Positions 35,018 to 43,765 of a DNA stretch of 64,000 nucleotides are shown one piece after another (within the stretch, counting starts at the first letter, position 1; each line of letters begins with the position of its first letter). Location of the stretch: the NCBI RefSeq assembly GCF_030271535.1, contig NZ_JASCXJ010000021.1, forward strand, positions 1-64,000, in the 5' to 3' direction. Made by a program: the position numbers and the translations under genes. Source of the stretch: Nocardiopsis sp. ATB16-24. GTDB taxonomy: Bacteria > Actinomycetota > Actinomycetes > Streptosporangiales > Streptosporangiaceae. The notes beneath the pieces were generated by a model. That model ran no database searches. It was given only the letters and a program-made list of their open reading frames with translations, and was not told the origin of the DNA.

Positions 35018-35725
35018 TCAGTCGGTCTTCTCGGGCTTGCGCAGGTGGTGCACCCACGCGGGCGGGATGTTGGCGAACACCTTCTCCGAACCGACGCCGT
35101 AGCAGTCGATCCAGTCCTGCACGAGCCAGCTCGTCCGTGCCTGGCGCAGGTAGTCCTCGCGGCGCGCGATGACCGCTTTGACCTCCTTGGTGTAGAGGTA
35201 GCCGTAGAAGGACAGCGTTCCGCCCGGTTCGAGGACCTCGAAGTAGTAGTCGAGGATCTCCTGGACGGCGTCGACGGTGAAGTTCGCGAACGGCAGGCCC
35301 GAGACGATCACGTCGTAGGAACGGTCGGTTCCCATGTCGTTGACGAGCTTGGCGTGTACGCGGACGCCGTCGCGGACCCGGGACATGACGGGATCCGTCT
35401 CCAACAGGTCCTCGACATAGGCGGCGAACTCGGGGTTGGCCTCCACCAGGTCGGCGGTGTCCCCCGGGCGCATGGCGGCGGCGATCCCGCGACTGATGGC
35501 ACCGGTGCCGGCGCCCGCCTCCAGAATGCGCAGCGGGCGTTCGGGTTCGGGCCGTCGGCGCACGTACTCCGCCATCGCGTGCGCCAGCGCACCACTGCTG
35601 GGAACGATGGAGCCGGTGGCGTGGAAGGTACGCAGCGCCTGGCTGAAGAACAGTCGTGTGTCGCGTAGACGCTCATCCAATCGCAGGGAGGAGAAGGGTC
35701 CGGAAGTGCTGTGTGTCTCGGACAT
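35018..35725 (-). CDS. SAM-dependent methyltransferase, phospholipid N-methyltransferase-like
   Basis: A 235-residue class I methyltransferase: an N-terminal FHATGSIVPSSGALAHAM segment typical of PmtA/rRNA-dimethylase relatives, SAM motif RILEAGAGTGAISRGI, acidic VEANPEFAAYVE, and motif IV VIVSGLPFANF. PmtA-type enzymes methylate phosphatidylethanolamine, but actinomycetes rarely make phosphatidylcholine this way, so the substrate is open. No membrane helix is present. Confidence 0.8.
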   Translation of the reverse strand: MSETHSTSGPFSSLRLDERLRDTRLFFSQALRTFHATGSIVPSSGALAHAMAEYVRRRPEPERPLRILEAGAGTGAISRGIAAAMRPGDTADLVEANPEFAAYVEDLLETDPVMSRVRDGVRVHAKLVNDMGTDRSYDVIVSGLPFANFTVDAVQEILDYYFEVLEPGGTLSFYGYLYTKEVKAVIARREDYLRQARTSWLVQDWIDCYGVGSEKVFANIPPAWVHHLRKPEKTD

Positions 35726-35895
35726 ACCCGCACGCTAACGTCTTCGACCCCGAGGAAGGCAACGGCGGGGCCGGTGCCGTGGAAGAACATCGCTCGGACG
35801 GGCTGTGAGAGATCCCTCCCCCGCGTGGGGAACCCCGGGCGCGGGCTCCGGAGGCGGACGCGTCCGGACGCGTCCGGCCCCTCTACCCTTGGGGT

Positions 35896-36729
35896 ATGAG
35901 CAGACCTGCCAGTGCCCCCCAGGTCCCCGACCACCCCCGGACCGCGTTGGTCACGGGAGCCTCCAGCGGGATAGGCGAGGAGTACGCCCGCAGGCTCGCC
36001 GAGCGCGGCTACTCCCTGGTCCTGGTGGCCCGGAGGAAGAAGGCGCTGGAAGCCCTCGCCGAGGAGCTCGGTCTTCGTTACGGGGTCGGTGTGCGGACCC
36101 TGCCCGCCGACCTGGGCACCGAGGAGGGTCTGGGACAGGTGGTCGAGCGCCTGTCGGCCGACGGCGGTGGTGACGACGCTCCCATCGACCTGCTGGTCAA
36201 CAACGCCGGGCGCGGTGAGGGCGGGCCCTTCACCGAACAGGACCCGGCCGAGATCGACGCCATGCTCGACCTCAACGTGCGCGCCGTCCTCCGCCTGGCC
36301 CGCGCCGTACTTCCCGTGCAGATCGCACGGAGGAGGGAGGGGCGGACCGAGGCCAGGCTGGGTGTCATCAACGTCTCCTCCATGGCCGGCGAGGTGGCCG
36401 CCAATCCCGGCGGGTCGGTGTACGGGGCGGGCAAGAAGTTCGTCAGTCTGTGGAGTGAGAGCGTGGCCGCGGAGGTCTCCCGGGACGACGTGCACGTGAC
36501 CGTGGTCCTCCCGGGTTTCGTGCGTACCGAGATGACCAGGAGGGTGCAGGACAGCGGTATGCCCGCGTTCGCCTTCGTGCCCAAGGAACGGGTCGTGCGC
36601 GAGTCCCTCGCGGCCTGGGCGGCCGGACGCGCCAGTGTCGTTCCCGGGGCCCAGTACAAGGCGGCTTCGGGCATCCTGCGCTTCCTTCCCCGACCGATCG
36701 TTCGCGCCGCCGCGCGCAGGTTCCACTGA
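35896..36729 (+). CDS. Short-chain dehydrogenase/reductase
   Basis: A 277-residue SDR enzyme with the Rossmann motif VTGASSGIGEEYARRLAERG, NNAGRGEGG, catalytic Ser in INVSSMAGEV and the YxxxK pair in VYGAGKKFV. The C-terminal half is basic, and the wording matches the SDR subfamily often annotated as short-chain ketoreductase or DltE-like. NAD(P)H-dependent oxidoreduction is certain by family; the substrate is not. No neighbour hints at a pathway. Confidence 0.87.
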   Translation: MSRPASAPQVPDHPRTALVTGASSGIGEEYARRLAERGYSLVLVARRKKALEALAEELGLRYGVGVRTLPADLGTEEGLGQVVERLSADGGGDDAPIDLLVNNAGRGEGGPFTEQDPAEIDAMLDLNVRAVLRLARAVLPVQIARRREGRTEARLGVINVSSMAGEVAANPGGSVYGAGKKFVSLWSESVAAEVSRDDVHVTVVLPGFVRTEMTRRVQDSGMPAFAFVPKERVVRESLAAWAAGRASVVPGAQYKAASGILRFLPRPIVRAAARRFH

Positions 36730-36852
36730 GGGGTCCCGTCGCGGTGTGGCGTAGGACGCCGACCACATGGTGAGACATCTTCCCCTCGGTACGGCATCAG
36801 GGCGCGGGACCGCCTACGCTGGTAGCGCATCTGTCGGTCGAGGAAAGACGCC

Positions 36853-37116
36853 ATGAAGACCTTCGAAGAGCTGTTCGCCGAGCTGTCCGAGAAGGCGCGC
36901 TCCCGCCCCGAGGGGTCCGGGACCGTCGCCCAACTCGACGCCGGTGTCCATGCCATCGGCAAGAAGGTCGTCGAGGAGGCCGCCGAGGTCTGGATGGCCG
37001 CCGAGTACGAGTCGGACGAGCAGGCCGCCGAGGAGATCTCGCAACTCCTCTACCACCTCCAGGTCCTGATGCTGGCCCGTGGGCTGCGCCTTGAGGACGT
37101 CTACAAGCATCTGTAG
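36853..37116 (+). CDS. hisE: Phosphoribosyl-ATP pyrophosphatase HisE
   Basis: Second enzyme of histidine synthesis: converts phosphoribosyl-ATP to phosphoribosyl-AMP and pyrophosphate. The 87-residue protein is the separate HisE form with the MazG-like signature [14 protein letters not shown] and [27 protein letters not shown] lies six bases upstream. It is followed 73 bases later by hisG on the same strand, the usual actinobacterial hisE-hisG pair. Confidence 0.95.
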   Translation: MKTFEELFAELSEKARSRPEGSGTVAQLDAGVHAIGKKVVEEAAEVWMAAEYESDEQAAEEISQLLYHLQVLMLARGLRLEDVYKHL

Positions 37117-37189
37117 GCCGGCGCGCACGCCTCGCGCGTTCCGGCCGTCGACGGACGTCCCCGTACACGCAGCCACAAGAAAGCCGAAC

Positions 37190-38044
37190 ATGCCCGACAT
37201 GCTGAGAATCGCCGTGCCCAACAAGGGCCAACTCTCCGAACCGGCCGTGGAGATGTTGAGCGAGGCCGGTTACCGGCAGCGCAAGAGCAGCCGCGACCTG
37301 GTCATGGTCGACCCCGACAACGACACCGAGTTCTTCTTCCTGCGGCCCAAGGACATCGCCGTCTACGTGGGCGAGGGCATCCTCCAGGCCGGGATCACCG
37401 GTCGCGACATGTTGCTGGACTCCGGCGCACCCGTGGACGAGGTGCTCGCGCTGGGCTTCGGCGGCTCCACCTTCCGTTTCGCCGCCCCCGGCGGCGCCGA
37501 CATGAAGGTCTCCGACCTCAACGGCAAGCGGATCGCCACCTCCTTCGACGGCCTCCTGAGCTCCTACCTGGAGGAGCAGGGCATCGACGCCCGCGTGATC
37601 CACCTCGACGGCGCGGTCGAGAGTTCGGTCCAGCTCGGCGTCGCCGACGCCGTCGCCGACGTGGTCTCCACCGGCACCACCCTGCGACAGGCGGGCATGG
37701 AGACCTTCGGCGACCCGATCCTGGTCTCCGAGGCGGTCGTCATCCGGCCCCGCAACGCCCCGGACGACCCCCAGATCGACACGCTGCTGCGCCGTCTCCA
37801 GGGCGTCCTGGTCGCCCGCGACTACGTGATGATGGACTACGACGTGCACGCCGAGCACCTGGAGGACGCGGTCAAGCTCACGCCGGGGATGGAGGGGCCG
37901 ACGGTCTCCCCGCTGCACCGGGAGGGCTGGGTCGCGGTCAGGTCGATGGTGCGACGCAAGGAGGCGCAGCGCATCATGGACGACCTGTGGCAGCTGGGGG
38001 CCCGGGCCATCCTGGTCACCGACATCTACGCCTGCCGCCTGTGA
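37190..38044 (+). CDS. hisG: ATP phosphoribosyltransferase HisG, long form
   Basis: Commits ATP and PRPP to histidine synthesis. The 284-residue protein is the long, self-contained form: N-terminal [31 protein letters not shown], the PRPP loop [14 protein letters not shown] and a C-terminal ACT-like regulatory domain (about residues 215-284) that binds histidine as feedback inhibitor, so no HisZ is needed. Start at 37190 has a GAAAG site; ATG at 37199 is an alternative. Confidence 0.95.
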   Translation: MPDMLRIAVPNKGQLSEPAVEMLSEAGYRQRKSSRDLVMVDPDNDTEFFFLRPKDIAVYVGEGILQAGITGRDMLLDSGAPVDEVLALGFGGSTFRFAAPGGADMKVSDLNGKRIATSFDGLLSSYLEEQGIDARVIHLDGAVESSVQLGVADAVADVVSTGTTLRQAGMETFGDPILVSEAVVIRPRNAPDDPQIDTLLRRLQGVLVARDYVMMDYDVHAEHLEDAVKLTPGMEGPTVSPLHREGWVAVRSMVRRKEAQRIMDDLWQLGARAILVTDIYACRL

Positions 38045-38102
38045 CACGGTGCCCGTGGCCTCCCGGTGGGACCTTCGGGGAGGTCACGGGCACAATGTGG
38101 GC

Positions 38103-38831
38103 ATGAACCAGTCGACTCCGAACCCGCCTGTCACCGGTCCGAACGCTCCCGAGGGCGAGGCGGTGACGCTGGCCAGAGTGACGGGGGAGACCGGTGGGGA
38201 CCTCGTGCTGCGCCGGGTGGGCGCGCACTACGAGATCTACTCCAACGGCGTGTTCCTCATGGACACCCGCGACGGCACGTCCGAACGCGAGATGGTGCGC
38301 GCCGGTCTCGCCGCGCTCCCGGCGGGCCGCTCCCAGGCCCGGGTGCTCATCGGCGGACTGGGGGTGGGCTTCTCGGCGCGTGAGGCCCTGGACCACCCCC
38401 GGGTGACGTCGGTGGAGGTCGTGGAGCTCGAACCCCACGTGATCGCCTGGCACGACGGAGAACTCGGCGAGGTCGCCGAGCACGTGCACAGGGATGCGCG
38501 TTGTCGGGTGATCGAGGCCGACCTCGTGGAGTGGCTGGAGGACGCCGCCTCCGCCGCGTCACCCGCCCGCTACGACGTGATCTGTCTGGACACCGACAAC
38601 GGTCCCGCGTGGACGGTGACCGAGAACAACAGCCGTCTCTACGAGGCGTCGGGCCTGGACCGGCTCACCCGCCTGCTCAGGCCCGGCGGGGTGCTGGCCT
38701 TCTGGAGCGCCAACGCGGTACCCGCCTTCGACGCCTCACTGCGCCGGTGCTTCGCGTCGGTGGAGGTCATCGAGGTCCCCGTGGCCCGGGGTGTGCCCGA
38801 CACCGTCTACCTGGCGCGCGAACCGCGCTGA
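38103..38831 (+). CDS. Spermidine synthase-fold protein
   Basis: A 242-residue protein with the Rossmann core of the spermidine/spermine synthase family: VLIGGLGVGFSAREALDHP, VEVVELEPHVIAWH, and YDVICLDTDNGPAWTV. The polyamine synthases carry a G-G-G-D-G loop and a catalytic Asp; here the loop is GGLGVG and the active segment is LDTDNGP, so aminopropyl transfer is not assured. It may be a methyltransferase-like relative. It follows hisG by 58 bases and could be co-transcribed. Confidence 0.8.
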   Translation: MNQSTPNPPVTGPNAPEGEAVTLARVTGETGGDLVLRRVGAHYEIYSNGVFLMDTRDGTSEREMVRAGLAALPAGRSQARVLIGGLGVGFSAREALDHPRVTSVEVVELEPHVIAWHDGELGEVAEHVHRDARCRVIEADLVEWLEDAASAASPARYDVICLDTDNGPAWTVTENNSRLYEASGLDRLTRLLRPGGVLAFWSANAVPAFDASLRRCFASVEVIEVPVARGVPDTVYLAREPR

Positions 38832-38849
38832 CGGGTACCTCGTCGTGCC

Positions 38850-39068
38850 TCAGGCTCCCTGGTCGGACATGTAGGCCGTGAACTCCTCCAAGGTGATCAG
38901 CCCGTCGCCGTCCTGGTCCATGGCCTCGATCGCCTGCCTGGCCTGCTCCTGGGTGCAGGTGTCCCCGAGACGGTGCATCAGGTCGGCGTACTCCTGGGCG
39001 GAGATGCGTCCGTCGCTGTCGGCGTCGACGAACCCGAAGGTCGCCGCGTAGTCGGAATTCGAGGCCAT
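38850..39068 (-). CDS. Small two-EF-hand calcium-binding protein
   Basis: A 72-residue acidic protein consisting of two EF-hands. The loops DADSDGRISAQE and DQDGDGLITLEE have all the expected oxygen ligands and the bidentate Glu at position 12, so both should bind calcium. Actinomycetes use such calmodulin-like proteins as calcium buffers or sensors. GGAG precedes the ATG. It is convergent with the spermidine-synthase-fold gene, 18 bases apart, and lies upstream of no obvious partner. Confidence 0.88.
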   Translation of the reverse strand: MASNSDYAATFGFVDADSDGRISAQEYADLMHRLGDTCTQEQARQAIEAMDQDGDGLITLEEFTAYMSDQGA

Positions 39069-39182
39069 GTGTCACACTCCAGCTCGTGCGGTCGGCGATG
39101 GGGGCGGGGCCAGGCTATCGGGCCACGGCGTCGTGCAGAAGCGACGGGACGTCCGGGCGTCCCGACTCCTGCGGCCATCGCC

Positions 39183-40097
39183 CTACCGACCGCCCACCGA
39201 CCCTCGTGAGCCGACCCACCGTGCGACCACGGTGAACAGCAACACCAGGACGAACAGGCACAGCGCGGCGCCCCAGGCGCGGTCGATGCCGGCCTCGAAG
39301 GGCTGCATGGCGCCCCGGTACAGCTGTGTGGGTACCGAGCCCTGGGGCTGCCCCTGGAAGGCGGTCACGAGCAGACCCGACCCGAACGCGGTCAGCAGCA
39401 GCGGCGCGGTCTCGCCGACGCCGCGTGCGACCGCCAGCATCGAACCGGTGGTCAGTCCGGGGGCGGCGGCGGGCAGCACCGTGAACATGATGGTCTGCCA
39501 CCTGCGTGCGCCCAGACCGTAGCTGGCGTTGCGGATCTCGTCGGGGACCAGCCTCAGCATCTCCTCCGCGGACCGGGTCACGATCGGCAGCATCATCACC
39601 GCGATCGCCACGGCGCCGACGAAGGTGCCAAAGCCCATGCCGCCCCAGCCGACCACCAGCAGGCCGTACACGAACAGGCCGACGAAGATCGAGGGGATGC
39701 CGGTCATCACGTCGGTGAAGAAGCGGATCGCCGAGGTCAGGCGGTTGGGGCCGTACTCCACGACGTAGACGGCGGTGGCGATGCCGAACGGGATCGACAT
39801 CAGGACCGCCAACGCCATGATGTACAGCGTGCCGAAGAACCCGGCCGCGTATCCGCCGCCCTCGCGTCGCGGTGGCGGTTCGGTCTGGGTGAAGAAGTCC
39901 AGGTCGATCACGCCGATGCCGCGTCGGGTGACCTCGAAGATGATGAGGACCAGCGGGATCATCGCCAGGACCATGGCGGTGGTGAGGACGACCGTCGCGG
40001 CCCGGTCCTTGAACCTGCGCAGCCCCGCACCGGGCCGGCGCCGGCTCAGCGGGGTGTGCCGGGTGGAGGGGGGAGGTGTGGTGGTCGTGGTGCTCAT
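39183..40097 (-). CDS. pstA: Phosphate ABC transporter permease PstA
   Basis: Inner-membrane permease of the high-affinity PstSCAB phosphate importer. The 304-residue protein has six membrane helices and the permease loop EEMLRLVPDEIRNASYGLGARRWQTI (in two parts: EEMLRLVPDEIRNAS, YGLGARRWQT), which contacts PstB. Its ATG overlaps the pstC stop (ATGA), so translation is coupled. The pst order here is pstB, regulator, pstS, pstC, pstA. Confidence 0.95.
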   Translation of the reverse strand: MSTTTTTPPPSTRHTPLSRRRPGAGLRRFKDRAATVVLTTAMVLAMIPLVLIIFEVTRRGIGVIDLDFFTQTEPPPRREGGGYAAGFFGTLYIMALAVLMSIPFGIATAVYVVEYGPNRLTSAIRFFTDVMTGIPSIFVGLFVYGLLVVGWGGMGFGTFVGAVAIAVMMLPIVTRSAEEMLRLVPDEIRNASYGLGARRWQTIMFTVLPAAAPGLTTGSMLAVARGVGETAPLLLTAFGSGLLVTAFQGQPQGSVPTQLYRGAMQPFEAGIDRAWGAALCLFVLVLLFTVVARWVGSRGSVGGR

Positions 40098-41110
40098 ACG
40101 GCGGAGTCTCCCGTGGTCTGTCCCAGGCGCCAGACGATGACGCGGGCCAGGATGTTGACGATCATGGTGACCAGGAACAGGGCGACACCGATCGCCATCA
40201 GGGCGATGCGGCTCTCCGGCGAGGACTCGCCGAAGGTTGCGGCGATGTGCGAGGCCATGCTGCTCCCGGTGCCGAACAGGCTGGCGCCCCAGGACTGGGA
40301 GCCGCCGATCAACATCAGTACGGCGATGGTCTCGCCCAGGGCGCGGCCCAGCCCCAACATGGCGGCGGCCACGATCCCGGAGAAGCTGGAGGGCAGGACC
40401 ACCTTGGTGATGACCTCCCACCGGGTGGACCCCAGCGCGTAGCCGGCCATCTGTTGGTCGAGCGGCTGTACGGCGATCACTTCGCGGATGATCGCCGTCA
40501 TGATCGGCAGGATCATGATGGCCAGCACGATTCCGGCGGGCAGGTAGCCCACACCGCGTACCGGGCCCTCGAAGAGGAAGAACCAGCCGAGGGCCCCTTC
40601 CAGAGCGTCGAAGAAGGGGCGCAGCACGTTCGGCAGGAACCAGTGCAGTCCCCACAGACCGAAGATGACGCTCGGCACCGCCGCGAGCAGTTCGACCGTG
40701 TAGGACAGCGGCTTGGCGATACGGCGCGGGGCCATGTGGGTCAGGTAGACGGAGACCATGATCGCCAGCGGCAGCGCGATGGCGATGGCGATGGCCGCGG
40801 TCACCAGGGTCCCGTAGATGAAGGGCCAGGCGCTGTAGGTGCCGGTGATCTCGGTGCGGGAGGTGCCGGGGTCCCAGGTGTCGCCGAAGAGGAACCCGAA
40901 GAAGCCCTCCTTGGCGAAGACCGGCCAGGCCTCGGTGGTGGTCCGAACGACCATCAGCGCCAGGATGACCAGCACGATGGTGCCGCAGGCCGCGACGACC
41001 CACTTGAAGACCGGATCGGCGAGGCGCCCCCTGCCCGAACGCAGGGTCCCCCCGACCGAGTCCTGTGGGGCTTCGGGGTCCCTGGGGGCCTCACGGACCT
41101 CGGTGGACAT
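40094..41110 (-). CDS. pstC: Phosphate ABC transporter permease PstC
   Basis: Partner permease of PstA. The 338-residue protein has an unusually long, polar N-terminus (about 40 residues), six membrane helices and the coupling loop PLDQQMAGYALGSTRWEVITK. It includes the extended periplasmic loop typical of PstC (DTWDPGTSRTEITGTYSAW). GGAGAAG precedes the ATG. It follows pstS by 149 bases, a gap that contains a strong hairpin. Confidence 0.95.
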   Translation of the reverse strand: MSTEVREAPRDPEAPQDSVGGTLRSGRGRLADPVFKWVVAACGTIVLVILALMVVRTTTEAWPVFAKEGFFGFLFGDTWDPGTSRTEITGTYSAWPFIYGTLVTAAIAIAIALPLAIMVSVYLTHMAPRRIAKPLSYTVELLAAVPSVIFGLWGLHWFLPNVLRPFFDALEGALGWFFLFEGPVRGVGYLPAGIVLAIMILPIMTAIIREVIAVQPLDQQMAGYALGSTRWEVITKVVLPSSFSGIVAAAMLGLGRALGETIAVLMLIGGSQSWGASLFGTGSSMASHIAATFGESSPESRIALMAIGVALFLVTMIVNILARVIVWRLGQTTGDSAV

Positions 41111-41176
41111 GTGCTTCTCCTCTGTGGCTTTCGTGGGGAGTGGAGAGCGGGCCGCACCGCCGGGGCGGTGGGTACG

Positions 41177-41203
41177 GGGGCCGGGGAGGACCTCCCCGGC
41201 CCC
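41177..41203 (-). terminator. 13-bp stem between pstS and pstC
   Basis: GGGGCCGGGGAGG (41177-41189) and CCTCCCCGGCCCC (41191-41203) form a perfect inverted repeat around a single A. It lies within the pst operon between pstS and pstC, so it likely acts as a partial terminator or an mRNA-stabilising end that keeps pstS expression above that of the permeases. Confidence 0.7.
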
Positions 41204-41259
41204 GTCGAAGACGCCGGATGATGGCGGGTGTGCGCGGCGGAGTCCCTTGAGGACACCGC

Positions 41260-42387
41260 CTAGGAGTCGGCGCCCTCGTCGGCGCCGGAGTCTCCGGCGG
41301 CGTTCTCGGAGTTGGTCTTCTCCAGCTCGGCCACGACCCGGTCGGTCAGACCCTCGCCCAGCGGGGCGTAACCCAGCTCACCGGCCAGCTCTCGGGCGCC
41401 CTCGTCGGTCAGGGCCCAGGTCCAGAAGTCGATGATCGCGTCGGCACCGGCCTGCTCGTAACCGCAGGTGTAGGTGAAGATCCAGTTGGAACCGGCGATC
41501 GGGTAGCCCTCACCGCCGATGTCGTCGATGGCGAACTGGAAGTTCTCCGGGATGTCGGCCTCCTCGGAGGCCGCGATGGTGGCCTCCAGGGTCGGCGCGA
41601 CCGGGTTGCCGTCCTCGTTGACCACCTTGGCGACGGACAGGCCCGCCTCTTGGGCGAAGGACTGGTTGACATAGCCCAGTCCGCCCGGGTTCTGGGTGAT
41701 GCCCTGGGCGACACCGTCGTTCTGCTGGCCACCGACCAGGCCGTCGGCCCAGTCCAGTTCCTTGCCCTCGCCGTACTCACTGGCCCAGGAGTCGACCTCG
41801 GTGCTCAGGTAGTGCGAGAAGACGTAGGTGGTGCCGGAGCCGTCGGAACGGTGGACCGGGACGATCTCGTCGCCGGGCAGCTCCATGTCGGGGTTGAGCT
41901 CGGCGATGGCCGGGTCGTCGAAGGTGGTGATGTCACGGGAGTAGATGCCCGCGATGGTCTCGGCGTCCAGGACGAGGCCGTCCAGGTCGGGGTTGTTGAA
42001 GGCGATGACGACCGCGCCGAAGACGACGGGGAACTGTACGGCCTCGCAGCCTCGGGCCTCGGACGCGGCCGCGAGGTCCTCGTCGCTCAGGGGCTCCTCG
42101 GAGGAGCCGAAGTCGACGGTCTGCTCAAGGAACTGCTCGACACCGGCACCGGAGCCGACGCTCTGGTAGTTGATGCTGACGCCGGGCTGGACGTCGTTGG
42201 AGTAGGTGTAGATCCAGTCCTGGAAGAGGGGGTCGGGGAAGCTGGCGCCGGCGCCGGTCAAGGAGGCGCTGAGATCGCCGCCGCCACCGTCGGAACCGTC
42301 ACCGGTGTCGCCGCCTCCACCGCCGCACGCCGTCGCGAGCAGGGGGACGGCCGCCAGGACGGCGAGCTTGGAACGCCCGTTGCGCAT
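41260..42387 (-). CDS. pstS: Phosphate-binding lipoprotein PstS
   Basis: Extracellular phosphate receptor of the Pst importer. The 375-residue lipoprotein has lipobox LLATAC at about residue 21, a Gly/Asp-rich linker, and the PstS core LTGAGASFPDPLFQDWI, SSEEPLSDEDL, VHRSDGSGTTYVFSHYLS (phosphate-binding Ser, Asp and Arg) and TQNPGGLGYVN. GAGGAG precedes the ATG. PHO-box-like 11-nt repeats lie about 95-140 bases upstream. Confidence 0.95.
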   Translation of the reverse strand: MRNGRSKLAVLAAVPLLATACGGGGGDTGDGSDGGGGDLSASLTGAGASFPDPLFQDWIYTYSNDVQPGVSINYQSVGSGAGVEQFLEQTVDFGSSEEPLSDEDLAAASEARGCEAVQFPVVFGAVVIAFNNPDLDGLVLDAETIAGIYSRDITTFDDPAIAELNPDMELPGDEIVPVHRSDGSGTTYVFSHYLSTEVDSWASEYGEGKELDWADGLVGGQQNDGVAQGITQNPGGLGYVNQSFAQEAGLSVAKVVNEDGNPVAPTLEATIAASEEADIPENFQFAIDDIGGEGYPIAGSNWIFTYTCGYEQAGADAIIDFWTWALTDEGARELAGELGYAPLGEGLTDRVVAELEKTNSENAAGDSGADEGADS

Positions 42388-42480
42388 GTCGTAGTTCTCC
42401 TCGTCGAATCACCACTGTCGGGGCTGACGTGAAACGACTCTAGGTGCGCCGAAAGACGTGGTGCCATCGAAATGAAGTCC

Positions 42481-42524
42481 TGTCGGTAGAACTCAGGTGA
42501 ATGTGGAGTTAATAGAGGTAACCG
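42481..42524 (-). promoter_or_regulatory. PHO-box-like repeats upstream of pstS
   Basis: Read on the minus strand, four consecutive 11-nt units can be set out, with ATTAACTCCAC, ATTCACCTGAG and TTCTACCGACA at 11-nt spacing. The middle unit matches six of seven bases of the actinobacterial PhoP half-site GTTCACC; its neighbours match four. The site is 94 bases upstream of pstS, a normal place for PhoP binding. Confidence 0.5.
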
Positions 42525-42652
42525 ATTGATAACCATAGGGTGGTGCGGGGTTCCTGCTTTGCCATTGGGCATTTTTTGTCAACCGTGTTGGCCTGCGGCT
42601 ATGACCTTTCTCACGGTGGATGTGAGCGGCCGTCCGGCAACCGATGTGACAA

Positions 42653-42684
42653 GTTCGATTGTTCCGTGGTTCACTTTCTCGTTC
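42653..42684 (+). promoter_or_regulatory. Four-fold GTTC array between pstS and the regulator gene
   Basis: GTTC occurs at 42653, 42661, 42669 and 42681, on the plus strand, in spacings of 8, 8 and 12 bases; the last two form GTTCACTTTCTCGTTCATC, close to paired PHO half-sites but with 12 rather than 11 spacing. It may be an accessory PhoP or regulator site in the 391-bp gap. Confidence 0.35.
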
Positions 42685-42778
42685 ATCGGAGTGGGGGTGA
42701 CGGGAAAATGAAAAAAGGACCGGAGCAGGGTTCTTCACGGAGTGTGGAACGCGTTCCTCCGCGGTGTTCCCTTCGGGC

Positions 42779-43576
42779 TCAGGAACCGTTCGTGGTGTCC
42801 AGGCGGTAACCGATCCCGCGAACCGTGTGGATGAATCTGGGTCGGGCCTCGGAGTCACCCAGCTTGTGCCGTAGCCGGCGGATGTGCACCGCGATCGTGT
42901 TGTTCACCGGAGGGAGCGGCTTGCGCCAGACCTCGGCCCACAGCTCTTCACGGCTGACCACCCTGCCGTTGTTCCTGAGCAGGAAGTCCATGATCCCGAA
43001 CTCACGCAGGGCCAGGTCGACGGGAGCGCCGTTCACGAACAGGCGGTGTCCACGGGCGTCGAGCTCCAGCGGACCCGATTTCAGCGAGGCCGGCCTCAAG
43101 GAGACCGGGACGGCGGTTCCGTCGTGGCCGCCGTCGACTCCGGGCAGGGAGCCGCGCAACAGCGCCGCCAGTTCGGGGATCCGGTAGGGGCGGCTGACGC
43201 AGGCGGTGGCTCCGGCCGCCAGCGCGCGCATCGCCCGCTGGGAGTCGCCGGGGCCCACCCCGATGAGGACGGGGATCTCCGTCGCCCGCCGGGTCACCCT
43301 CACCAGGGTCTCCAGATCCACCTCCGGCGGGGTCGCGCTGGTCACCAGCGTGTCCGGCCGCATCATTCCCACCCGCAGCAGGGCCTCCGCTCCGTCCACA
43401 CAGACCGTGATGTCCACGTCGTGGCCGCTCAGCGACAACACCAGCTGGTGCGACTGCTCCGACTCGGGCTCCACCAGCAGCACCCGCAGCGGCCCGTCGG
43501 GGCGTCCGGCGGACTCCACCGCCTCGTCCACGGTGGAGGAGGGGTCGATGGAGGCGGACGGAGTGAGCGCGGGCAT
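42779..43576 (-). CDS. OmpR/PhoB-type regulator with a degenerate receiver domain
   Basis: A 265-residue winged-helix regulator. The C-terminal domain (about residues 165-262) is a standard OmpR/PhoB DNA-binding domain: LALREFGIMDFLLRNNGRVV, VNNTIAVHIRRLRHKLGD and IHTVRGIGYRLD. The N-terminal receiver is degenerate: the acidic pair is E36-P37, the phosphoacceptor Asp is replaced by Ser80 (PDTLVTS) and the conserved Lys by Arg129. It should not be phosphorylated in the normal way. Placed between pstB and pstS, it is a likely phosphate-linked or constitutive regulator of the locus. No histidine kinase adjoins it. Confidence 0.82.
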   Translation of the reverse strand: MPALTPSASIDPSSTVDEAVESAGRPDGPLRVLLVEPESEQSHQLVLSLSGHDVDITVCVDGAEALLRVGMMRPDTLVTSATPPEVDLETLVRVTRRATEIPVLIGVGPGDSQRAMRALAAGATACVSRPYRIPELAALLRGSLPGVDGGHDGTAVPVSLRPASLKSGPLELDARGHRLFVNGAPVDLALREFGIMDFLLRNNGRVVSREELWAEVWRKPLPPVNNTIAVHIRRLRHKLGDSEARPRFIHTVRGIGYRLDTTNGS

Positions 43577-43765
43577 GGGATGTCCACTTCGTCGAAGGAA
43601 CGGGAAGGTTCTCCGGAACACGTTCGACCGGGGGGATCCCACTCGTCACACCGGCGACCTCTCCGGCCGGTTCACCGGGCGTTTCCTTCGGGTTCTCCGA
43701 AAGGGACGAACCCTCGTCGCCCGAACGAAGCCCTGGTTGGACGGGCGGAACTCCACCGAACGGCC

